Part shown: piece by piece, positions 55,435-64,000 of the stretch
Position numbering within the stretch: position 1 is the stretch's first letter
Layout: every line of letters begins with the position of its first letter
NCBI GenBank assembly: GCA_029215795.1
Contig: JARDYH010000005.1
Span: 32,184,001-32,248,000 of the forward strand
From: Anniella stebbinsi
Lineage: Eukaryota; Chordata; Lepidosauria; Squamata; Anniellidae
Length of the DNA: 64,000 nt
Direction: 5' to 3'
Position numbers and translations under genes: made by a program
Notes under the pieces: generated by a model
The model's database searches: none
The model's input: only the letters and a program-made list of their open reading frames with translations
What the model was told of the DNA's origin: nothing

Positions 55435-56380
55435 GTGTGAAGTGAATAGATTGATGGTGCCACAAAATACATAAGTAGTGTTATGAAGAAGACAGTCTGA
55501 AAAGTTATTTTCATTTTAATGATTTTTTACCCAGCACAATTTCTCTGTAAATCTATTTGCTTATTGCAATACTCACATGCACAGGATTCAAGCCATAAGA
55601 ATAGGGCAAATGTCAATGCTTCTCCATAATCACAACTCTTTTTAGTTTGCACAGATGTTGTGCAGTTTATAATTAAATCTGAATTCAAACTAATCAGGGT
55701 GAAATAGTACAGGGACAAAGTGCATGGTTATCTTGTCATAGTATGTGATGTATAGGTAAGGAAACTGAAGAGAAAGTTTTGTACCTGTAATACACAACAG
55801 TGGCTATGTCTTCTAAGCCTGAAAACAAGTCTCCAGTTGCCCAGTCCGGGCAAGGAAAAGCCTGCAACTGAGCCTGGAGGAAGCAGGGTAAGGAGGGGTT
55901 AGGACAGATTTGGCAAGCAAAGCTTTGAAGGCAAGATCCTGGTTCCTTGGTGGGGTCCACCTCAGAGGCTGCAGTCTTTGAGGTCCTGGGTTTGGGGATT
56001 CAGGTTTGCGACTTTCACATTCTGATTGGTTTCCTGACTCCTGGATTGCAGCTCAATATCAGAACCCAGATCAGGTGCTTCTCTGGGTAGTCCTCCTGGA
56101 TCAGCTGGCTCCTTTCCTTCTGAGACAATGGCCAAGTCACTTTTGATAGTCTGGGTCATGACACCAGCTCTTAATGTTGTTTATAAGGGCCACACTGAAT
56201 GTTTGCCCATTTCAATTTCTGTTTCCAAAGGGCTGTTTTTGAAGGACTGAAATCTTTCCTGAAGAAAACTTAAATTGAAAGAATGCTCAAGTTTGTAAAT
56301 CTTGTACACTGCCATTCCCCTCCCCCCCCCTGCTTCATTCCAGTTTTTACCCTAGTTAGGGCTTCTTTCTTTTTCCTAGA
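55435..56380. other. No gene or clear repeat seen
   Basis: Short open frames only. I see no transposon termini. Confidence 0.5.
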
Positions 56381-56384
56381 GTGA

Positions 56385-56614
56385 TCTTAGGATATCAAAC
56401 ATCATGTTTTGATGTTTGATATCAAACATCATGTTTTGATGCAGTTTTAATAATGTGTGTCATGTTTTAAACAGTTTTATGAATTGTATTATATTGTATT
56501 TATGTATTTTATTATATTGTTTCAGTTTTATGTATTTTATTATATTGTTGTTCCCTGCCTCGATCCAAACGGAGAGGCGGGTAAGAAATAAATGATGATG
56601 ATGATGATGATGAT
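56385..56614 (+). repeat. LINE 3' end with (GAT)n tail and a 27-bp duplication
   Basis: 'gatatcaaacatcatgtttt' occurs twice with a 27-bp period (56393-56446). It is followed by an AT-rich 3' UTR ('tattatattgt' repeats) and 'ccctgcctcgatccaaacgg' 'agaggcgggtaagaaataaa', ending in (GAT)n at 56593-56614. This is the layout of an L2-like LINE or SINE 3' terminus. No frame is preserved. Confidence 0.65.
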
Positions 56615-56619
56615 GTAGT

Positions 56620-57485
56620 GAATGTGCTGATGTCACAATGCTATTTAGCGAATCAGATTCACTTATGTGCTGATGTCACAGAAGGTGAACAAAGCCAATG
56701 CTGAGTGCTTTGAGGGAGGGCAAGGATGGAACCATGAGATGGCCATTCTTCCAACAACACCAGGCTTCAGTACCTAAATAAGCTTTAAACTGATTCTCAG
56801 TCATCATAACTCTCTACCCCCTTCTCCTATCCTTCTGAAACTTTGCAGGGGGTTACCTGGAGATGCTTCTATGATGTGAACAATTTTAATACAAATTGCC
56901 CCCAAAATAACAAGTGGGAATAAATCAATTCACTCCCCACAAAAAGATTTGAGGACTCACTTCTCACATAAACAACTGCACCTATTCTTTTGAAACTTTG
57001 CAGGTTTCTTACTTAGAGCCACATGTAAATGGTCTGTCATTTTAAGAAGAATGGTTCAGCAGGAACATAGGGAGATAGGCATCTTTGATTTTGACTGATA
57101 CCAAAATGAGTTAGCAACCCAAGGTGGACAGCCTGTGAACCCTCCCCCCCCACACACTTCCAGATGACACATAGATGATACCCTGCCCTAGAAGGCTATA
57201 ATACCCAGGGACTCAATGGCCGGATCTCCATTCTCCCAAGACCCTCCAGTGGTCAAGTAAGACTCAAGAAAGAAACTGATGAACTGAAGCCTACTACCAG
57301 AGGCGAAGCACCAGTTCAGGTCCTTCCTGAAGTTCAAGAAGAAGTGAGACTTCCAGGTCCTCAAACTACTCAGCCATCACCTGTTAGTTGCAAATAGGGC
57401 TGTTCTACAAGAAAACTCCACTTATAGCTTTGCTGCCCCAGCTCTGGATTCTACTGGACATCTTCATTTTTTGATCTGGGCTTCC
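56620..57485. other. No gene seen; diverged internal module
   Basis: At 56830-57010 two segments read 'ccttctgaaactttgcaggg' and 'cttttgaaactttgcaggtt' about 150 bp apart. They resemble the repeated module of 57830-58430. This may be the remains of a related element. There is no supported open frame. Confidence 0.4.
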
Positions 57486-57491
57486 TAGAAA

Positions 57492-57775
57492 TAGGGATGT
57501 GTGAATCAGCAAAACTCAAGCATGCCAAAGTTCTTCGAATTCTATCTTGACGCTTATTCCAACTCAAGTCAATATCAGATTGTGAGCACTGTTGGTGTAT
57601 CCTGTTTGCCTGAACATCAGTGTGTATTTCTATGGGTATCTCTTTTTCAAATGATGCATAAATTATGCACATTTTTGGAATGTATGCATTTTTCTCCCAC
57701 GCGTAAAACATATTTGTGCTCATTTTTGAAATATACATTTTTGAAAAGGTTTTCCACAGAGGCTTGAGCTGTCAA
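57492..57775 (+). mobile_element. hAT-like element (family G), right part missing
   Basis: The left end TAGGGATGTGTGAATCAGC and the following 'aaagttcttcgaattctat' and 'atatcagattgtgagcactg' match 29960-30362. The right terminus is absent and a different element follows. Confidence 0.65.
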
Positions 57776-57779
57776 TTGC

Positions 57780-58631
57780 ACCCCCTCCCCATGTCCCCTC
57801 CCTCTTTTATCTGTCAAAACTCTGTGTTGTTGTAACTTTTGATCTAAAAAATTCATAGCCAGCAAATGCCTGGACCTATCTTTCTGAAATTTCTGACAGA
57901 TAACTACCCCTAACCCATCTACAAAGTGAGCAACTTTCAGACTTCTAACTTTTAAAATAAAAAAAGTTATAGGCATTTCTTTCCTCATTGTTTTAAAAAT
58001 ACCTTGCCACTACATGCCTGGACCTGCCTTTCTGAAATTTCACACATATATCAGGCAAAGTGGTACCTGTAATGTGCCCAAGTTTCCTGTTTGTATCTTT
58101 AAAAATAAAAAAGTTGAAGGCATAACTGTATTTACCCCACTGCTACCCATTTTTCTAAAATTAATTGCCACACAAGGCAAGGACCTATGTTTCTGAAATT
58201 TCACACACCTGGGTCCAAACATACCACCTACAATGTGGCAAAGTTTCATATGTGGAACTTTAAAAATGAAAAAGTTATAGGCATTCCTGGTTTGTTATTT
58301 TTTAAAAATGCCACAAAATGCCTCCACCAATCTTTCTAAAATTTTTCACAGATAACTACCCCTAACCCATCTACAAAGTGCCCAAGTTTCATCTTTCTAT
58401 CTTTAAAAATGAAAAAGTTACAAGTGTTTTTGTAACACAATACTAGGCTATGGGGAAAAGCATTCAAAATGGCGTCCGATTTTCTGATTTTTTCCGATCT
58501 GGATCAGGTCCCTTCAGATTGGATTGGATAGGATTGGATGGCTGATCAGATCGGATTGGATCATTTTTATCCGATTTTTGGGCAGATCAGATCCGGATGG
58601 TGGATCGGATCCGATCCGCTGCACAGCCCTA
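57780..58631. mobile_element. Chimeric hAT-like remnant: tandem module plus GGATC-rich end
   Basis: Four degenerate units of roughly 140-160 bp begin near 57870, 58017, 58179 and 58320. They repeat 'cctggacctgcctttctgaa', 'aagtttc' and 'ctttaaaaatgaaaaagtta'. They are followed by 'ctatggggaaaagcattcaa' 'aatggcg' and a GGATC-rich end closing 'ccgctgcacagcccta', as in copies A-E. The right flank CTTTATAT has no partner at the left, so the left part is lost. Confidence 0.65.
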
Positions 58632-58977
58632 CTTTATATGTAGCAACTGGATAGGATTATTTTTTGTGTTGGAGGAAGAGAAGGGGAAAGTTTGGAAGAA
58701 TCCCAGGAACATTTTGAAAAAAAGTGGGCCAAGGTTCTTGACTAGAATCATTGAATAAATATTCTAAAAAATGTGAGACTGAAAGCAAACAAAATTATAC
58801 TGAACAACTAAAAATGCAGACATGGTATTCAAGTAGTGAGTAGTTTGTACTGAGTACTAGTGAAGAGCTAGTATTATGTGAGATACAACATACCAGCTCA
58901 TTAAAACATAATAGTCATGTAACTCAAATACCTATAATCTTTTGCTGGATACAAGGTCATAATTATGTATTTATTAT

Positions 58978-59054
58978 TCCTGCATTGAGCAGTGGGTTGG
59001 ACTCAATGGCCTTATAGGCCCCCTCCAACTCTACTATTCTATGATTCTCTGATT
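58978..59054 (+). repeat. CR1 LINE 3' end
   Basis: 'agtgggttggactcaatggc' 'cttataggccccctccaact' and then CTACTATTCTATGATTCTCT are the last bases of a CR1 3' UTR with the ATTCTATG octamer. It is heavily 5'-truncated, as is usual for CR1. Confidence 0.85.
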
Positions 59055-59369
59055 ACTTTGGTGTGATGGGCCTATGACCTATACTAGTAGTTTCCAGTTC
59101 CTCTTAATTAAACTCTTGCTCAATACCGCTGCCATCAAAGTTGCTAAAGTGGTAAAATTATTTGAAAGCTATTGCTATTGTCAGCAGGGTTCAGTGAGGA
59201 AATTGTTTTGAAACAGGGAAAGGAAACTTTGGTGAAGGGCCAAGGTGTCAAGAGACATTTTTGAAACAACAGATCTGTATGGGAACTGAATCATGCAGAA
59301 CTGGTAAGGCAGGGTCTCAGCTTCCATTTTAAATTAATATACAGTCTTTTGGAGGGGAGGAGGAAGGTT

Positions 59370-60110
59370 GAATAAAAACACAGGCACCAGAGCTTGGATT
59401 GAACTAAGGCTTCTTTATTAAACAATATGATAGCTTCATCCCACCCTGGATCTGTAAGTGAAAGTGCGGGAATTAATGTCCTTATCTCAGGCTACTTGCT
59501 TGCCCATAAGGGCGAGCCACTCACTGAGACAATGGGTCGGGAAAACCCGGCTCCTTACTTATGTGACACTTTGCAAGTGTGGGGATACCACTCTGGCTCA
59601 CCCCCACTCAATGCCATAAGACATCCGAGTAGGAGAATCGGGAGGGTGTCCAAAGGCATACCATATCCTGACACGGGAGCCACATAACCCCTTAGAAGCA
59701 GGTCCTCCAGTTATGCCAATCACCAAAAGGTGCCAGAGTGCTCACCATCCCTATTCTACTGCAGTCAATTCCTGCACCTCCCTGCCACCAATCAACCTAA
59801 TTATTCACCCTTCCCCAATAGGCTTCCAGTATGAAGTAGGCAAAAAAACTGTCCCAAAAAAAGGATGGAAAATTCCTACTCAGCCCCCTCTCCAAAGAGG
59901 GAGACTGGCTAATCCTATACTAGATGCTGGGAGGGAGGGTGGGAGTCAAAAATGAAAGAGGCCGGTGAGTGACGGGTATGGCCCTGCCCTGCCTCATGTG
60001 GCACACGTGTTCCTACATGTGTTGTGCCTTCCTTCTCCCCCTCCCCCCTCCCAACTGTCCGTTTCTCAGCCAAGCCCGTTGGACTGGGCAGTTACCGGAT
60101 ATTTTCAAGT
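59370..60110 (-). repeat. Possible LTR-like repeat, minus strand
   Basis: On the minus strand an AATAAA signal (complement at 59412-59417) is followed about 45 nt later by a TG...CA-type end (TGAATAAAAACACAGG on the plus strand at about 59371). The composition differs from the AT-rich surroundings. No second LTR, primer-binding site, coding region or clear target duplication was found. A solo LTR or another unrecognised repeat are both possible. Confidence 0.3.
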
Positions 60111-60114
60111 ACCG

Positions 60115-60795
60115 ATATGGATTTTTTTTAATGCTGCTGAATAAAATTGTAGACAAAATAGGAATAGTATGTTTATGCCTTATCTTGCTATCGGTGTTCA
60201 CTTTTTTCTAGCAATTCACTCCAAGGTGTTACTTAGCATCACAGAAAATGTTACTGTGTAATTAGAGGTGGCATTCCACACAGGGCAAATTAATAGTCTG
60301 TACTCACCTATATGTTGACCTGCTTGTAGCTGTAACTGAATAATAGCCACTGAAGAAGTGTCCTAAGACTAAGGGCATTGGTGTTGTTTCTACATGAGAA
60401 ATAATGAAGCTCTAAGAGGCAGACCAATTGTAACTGAGGATATTGTATGTCCCTCAGCTTGCTCATTATGTGAATATTTGCATGAATGTCTTTAGTGAAA
60501 TAAAAGACCTTGACTTCATAATATCTTCAGTCATAACAAATTCCACTGTATGGTTCTATCAGCAAGTTGTCTTGCCCTGAATTATCTATGTTTGCTTTCA
60601 GCTGCAAATGGGAAAGACAATAATGAATTCTATTAAGCAACTTTCTTAAACAATGGGGATGTCTGTGAATTGTAGGCTCACTTTGTAATACAGAAGGGAT
60701 GCTGATGGTGTCCTTTCACTCTTCATTAGTTGTTTGGCTTTTCGGCAGAAAGATAAATGGGATTATTTTCTGAGGCCTCTGGGCTATGTCCTTTC
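60115..60795. other. No gene seen; unique AT-rich sequence
   Basis: No repeat ends and no supported frame. The even, repeat-free composition is compatible with conserved non-coding sequence, which cannot be judged from one genome. Confidence 0.4.
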
Positions 60796-60800
60796 ATAAC

Positions 60801-61098
60801 TAGGGATGCAGATGATTTTTTTTCAGTTCACACTTCTTGAACCAATCTACAAACCAGAGCAGGTGTCCTTCGGTATTTGTACTTCTCAGAACTTTGTGAT
60901 GCAGTTCTCTGAACTAAAATGCATAGATTTGGGGAAAGTACGTGTGCAAAGTGCATATCTTCAAATACACCTGTAAAGATACACAAAGGAGCATTATAGA
61001 AAGGAAAACTGCTTGCAAATAATAAATAAATAAATAATTCTGTACATTAGGGAAAGGACAAAACTTAGAAACTGGTATTGACAGGTTCATCCATCCCA
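60801..61098. mobile_element. Possible hAT-like element, decayed
   Basis: It begins TAGGGATGCAGATGA and ends TTCATCCATCCCA. It shares 'tttgtgatgcagttctctga' with 54070-54095. The flanks TTCATAAC and GCATAAGT share only CATAA, out of register, so a target duplication is not proven. An (AAAT)n stretch lies at 61017-61038. Confidence 0.45.
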
Positions 61099-61099
61099 G

Positions 61100-61845
61100 C
61101 ATAAGTAGGCTCTCAAATTATAACACAGTAAAGTTATCTCTATTATTACTATTTAAATGCCTATTCAATTTGATGAGTGGGAGAGGGCGAGGGGAGAGAA
61201 CTCTCAGCATCTTCCCTCAATCAACTCACTTTTTAAGGCTGGTTTCCTGGAGTCAGTCATGCTCGTTTCCTCAGCAGCAGAAATGACTGGGCCAGTAGAG
61301 ATGTAACACTGGTGCACTCTGCATGTTCAAGCACTTCTCTCAGAGAGAGGCTCATGCAACCCCCTCCCCTTGCTTTTTGGTGAGGGTGCTTATTTCTGAG
61401 GGGCGATGGTGAAGAGAACCCTGTTAGATGCTCTTACCTAACATGTTTTTTTTTCTAAAAAAGTAGTTGTGGGAGGAGAAGCTTTACATTTATTTTGTAT
61501 ATTGGTTTACATCATTGGATGAAGCCAAATAAGCATAACTGTTAAAGGGCTTCCATAATCAAGAATTGACTGGGTACAAAGAGGAAGACTGCTGGCAAAG
61601 GGGAAGAGAGGAGTTTCAACAGCTGCTTACAGGGTATCAAGGGGGTTGCTGTTCAGGGGGCGGAGGAATAAAACCCTTCTGCAAGTACACAGTCATTTGT
61701 ACTGGAGTTTAGTCTGTGGATTGCAGTCTATGGTGGATTGCAGTCTATGGTTGCATTCTAGCACTCAGTTACATGTGCTAAATTATAATGGTCCAGGTGG
61801 CACTTAAACACATGAGGCACGATATGCATCCCATTTGCTTTGCCT
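61100..61845. other. No gene or clear repeat seen
   Basis: AT-rich sequence. 'tggattgcagtctatggt' is locally duplicated at 61715-61750. Confidence 0.45.
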
Positions 61846-61850
61846 AGATT

Positions 61851-61983
61851 AGCCTTTCCCATCCCAACCTGGTGCTCTCCAGTTGTTTTGGCCTTCAACT
61901 CCCATCATCCCCAGCTGATGATGATTGGGAATGCTGGGAGTTCTACTCCAAAACATTTGGAGAGCACCAGATTGGGGAAGGCT
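61851..61983. repeat. Palindromic MITE (AACTCCCATCAT family), best copy
   Basis: 133 bp. AGCCTTTCCC...CAACCTGGTGCTCTCCA at the left is mirrored by GGAGAGCACCAGATTGGGGA then AGGCT at the right. 'caactcccatcatccccagc' and its near complement lie inside. There is no obvious target duplication. Confidence 0.85.
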
Positions 61984-62173
61984 GAGTTACAGAATTTCCA
62001 GTCCTGTCTACTGATTCTTACTGTTGTAATAGATAAAGCTCCATAAGATTTCACAGGCAACATGATAGTCTGACCATTATGGAGTTAGATGTATTATTTT
62101 ATGATGGAATAAGTACCACATTATTATCCAGTGTTATTCCAGCAATAGACAGTATATTTTGTTAGCCTGCAGT

Positions 62174-62174
62174 T

Positions 62175-62235
<61 letters not shown>
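62174..62235. repeat. (TA)n(TG)n microsatellite
   Basis: About 13 TA units are followed by about 18 TG units. Confidence 0.95.
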
Positions 62236-62239
<4 letters not shown>

Positions 62240-62756
62240 GTATAAAGTGCAGAATGGGGAGCAGATGTTCCAATTTGCACTAGTGTCTAGAATTGTGGTT
62301 AGATGAAGGTTTGTATTTGGAAACAGTGGTGTAATTTAAGCATGTGTATTGAAAATGCTAGTGTTGTCATAATGCTGACTATGCTTAGCTCCAAAAATAA
62401 AAGTAAGTTGGATGAGATTCACTTGCAAGAAGGGAGGTGAAATGCAGAGGTGTACATGAGCTTACATGGTGCTCCTGATCTCCTGATCATGGTTAGGAAA
62501 CTGGACAGTGTTATGAAGATCAGACCACTGTCTTTTACACACTGTCTTTTACACTCCAGTTCTCCCAAAATGTAGCACTGTGGATTTGTTTTCTTGTTAC
62601 CCTCTGCTCAAAGATGGAATGGGAAGCTGTCCCACTTCTTTTCGTATGGTCATAATTGAGTCTAGCCAAACAATCCCATTTCTCCTTTCTCCCACTTTGA
62701 AACCAACTTACTTCCTTTAAAATCAGCCCCCTCCTTTCCCCCCCACTCGAGACACT

Positions 62757-62982
62757 GGCTCAATTCAGATGACACAATAAACAACTGGTGTGGGGGAAAC
62801 AATCATCAGTTGTTTTGACTATTGTGTCATCCGAATGCTGCCATAGTCAACTCAGCGCTGATCCTAATCCACACCACAGTTGATTATTTATTACCATGTT
62901 GTGTGGGGAGTACCCCCTAGAGGAACAACTGTAAAGTTGATTATTACCCCACCATTGACTATCGTGTCGTCCGAATTCAGCC
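62757..62982 (-). mobile_element. PIF/Harbinger-like MITE (family J), complete
   Basis: 226 bp from GGCTCAATTCAGATGACAC to GTGTCGTCCGAATTCAGCC, flanked by ACT on both sides (62754-62756, 62983-62985). It is the same length as the copy at 8436-8661 but reversed. Inverted ends are about 20 bp. Confidence 0.85.
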
Positions 62983-62989
62983 ACTGTTT

Positions 62990-64000
62990 CAGCCTAAACA
63001 TGGTAACATTTTTCCTTTCCCCCAATGATGGATTTCATTTTTATCTTTTTGGCCAGTGTTGTGGGCGGGGGGGGGGGGAGCTATACTTGGTGTTGACAAC
63101 AGGTACATGAAGGAAAACAGATCTATAAGCAGCCTTCAGAATGAACCCTTTGCTATGTGCAGGCTTCCCTGTGCTCTTCAACTATTGCATTTAAAGGGTT
63201 TGAAGGGAGCACTGAAGGTGAATGGGCCTGAGATGAGACATGATTGATTTTCAAGATGATCCATTTTAATAGTTACTCCTTTCACTCTGAGGTGCATGGC
63301 AAAAATCTCTCTCTGTATGTGTGTGTGAGTGTGTGAGAGAAAGCAAGAGGCCCAAGAGAAAAGGGGGGGGGAATAACCAGAAGATTACAGGAGTCTCTTT
63401 TCACATTTATGGATTACTGTCAGAGGTTTTTGGGTTCAACGTCAGCCTTGAGCCATGGGCTAGAGCTTTGCCATTGATAATTGTGAATCCAATGCTGCTT
63501 AATGAGACTTCGAAAGATCTGTGGGCTTCTTATTGAATACCCAGAACAATTTATTCAGAGGGCACATGTACTTCATTACCTGGCAAGATCATCCACTGTG
63601 TTCTATCACTGAGGAGATAAATCCAACGCTGTGGGCTTATCATTCATTATTGTAATCGCTGCTCACAAGTGATTGTAGATACAGAGGCAACATCACTGGG
63701 AAAATAGAAGTGAGGATCGGTTTCCCAGGTGGATAAGAAAGGTCTTGACTAGACTCTCATGTACTTCTGGGCATTGTGAGAGATATATTACGCTCTGTGA
63801 TAATTGTTCAGAGGATCACCTGTCTTCCAGTAGCATATGATGACAATGTCCCCCATCTCTCTAAAAGCATTGATTCTCCAGCTATATTTCTGCTGCTTTT
63901 CTCAGAGCAAAAACATCACTCAAGTCTCCCCAAGGTTAACAAAACATTTGATTCTGGTTAATGAACTAATTTATTCAAAATAGGGCAGGAGGAGTTCTTT
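62990..64000. other. No gene seen; unique sequence to window end
   Basis: A G-run at 63066-63080 and a GT-rich run near 63318-63345 precede unique-looking sequence. Short open frames only; a feature could continue past the window edge. Confidence 0.4.

Overview
The window looks like 64 kb of vertebrate, most probably squamate reptile (lizard or snake), nuclear DNA with no protein-coding gene that I can support. The reptile call is an inference from the repeat content: a CR1 LINE end with the ATTCTATG octamer, a second CR1-type end with TTCTTATG, several L2-type LINE 3' ends with AAAT-type tails, a MIR-like tRNA-derived SINE, the short 'gagtagacatg...ggattgca' palindromic repeat common in lizard genomes, many microsatellites and a very large load of non-autonomous DNA transposons. 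All open reading frames are short. The longest ones lie inside GC-rich palindromic transposons or dead LINEs, so the window is best read as an intergenic desert or a large intron.

The main content is layered DNA-transposon debris. (1) A GC/CpG-rich hAT-like family (8-bp target-site duplications, termini TAGGGRTG...CAYCCCTA) has four complete copies: 6345-7647, 12305-13367, 26095-27672 and 46231-47430. It also has a shorter relative at 15484-15994, and a chimeric tail at about 57780-58631. Each full copy holds two to four tandem hairpin units and one conserved 60-bp palindrome. (2) An AT-rich hAT-like family beginning TAGGGATGTGTATCG is present at 11100-11522 (partial), 16508-17353, 32282-32773, 51286-52160 and 54564-55424. 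(3) Other hAT-like families with 8-bp duplications lie at 22543-22862, 29960-30362 and 43780-44316; 41808-42109 is probable. (4) Two families have probable 3-bp duplications and GG...CC termini (PIF/Harbinger-like, class uncertain): 8436-8661, 18781-18934, 40125-40886 and 62757-62982; and 16303-16445, 17827-18231, 30692-31105 and 34030-34464. (5) One Tc1/mariner-like element (8028-8960, TA duplication) has terminal repeats of about 130 bp. (6) Small palindromic MITEs are scattered throughout, including a perfect 117-bp hairpin at 27702-27818.

Retroelement remains are an L2-type reverse-transcriptase pseudogene (50085-51160), L2-type 3' fragments on both strands, CR1-type 3' ends (5635-6168, 58978-59054), a SINE (53545-53735) and a possible LTR-like segment (59370-60110).

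Nesting gives a relative chronology. At 17560-19170 an old tandem array of a roughly 155-190 bp monomer was hit by at least four different elements. At 8028-8960 a Harbinger-like MITE sits inside the mariner-like element. At 32219-32851 a hAT element splits a MITE. At 21874-22990 a hAT MITE splits another element. The most unusual theme is architectural: several otherwise different hAT-like families are built from nested inverted repeats, share an internal module, and in the GC-rich family have amplified hairpin units bounded by splice-donor-like GGTAAG on both strands.
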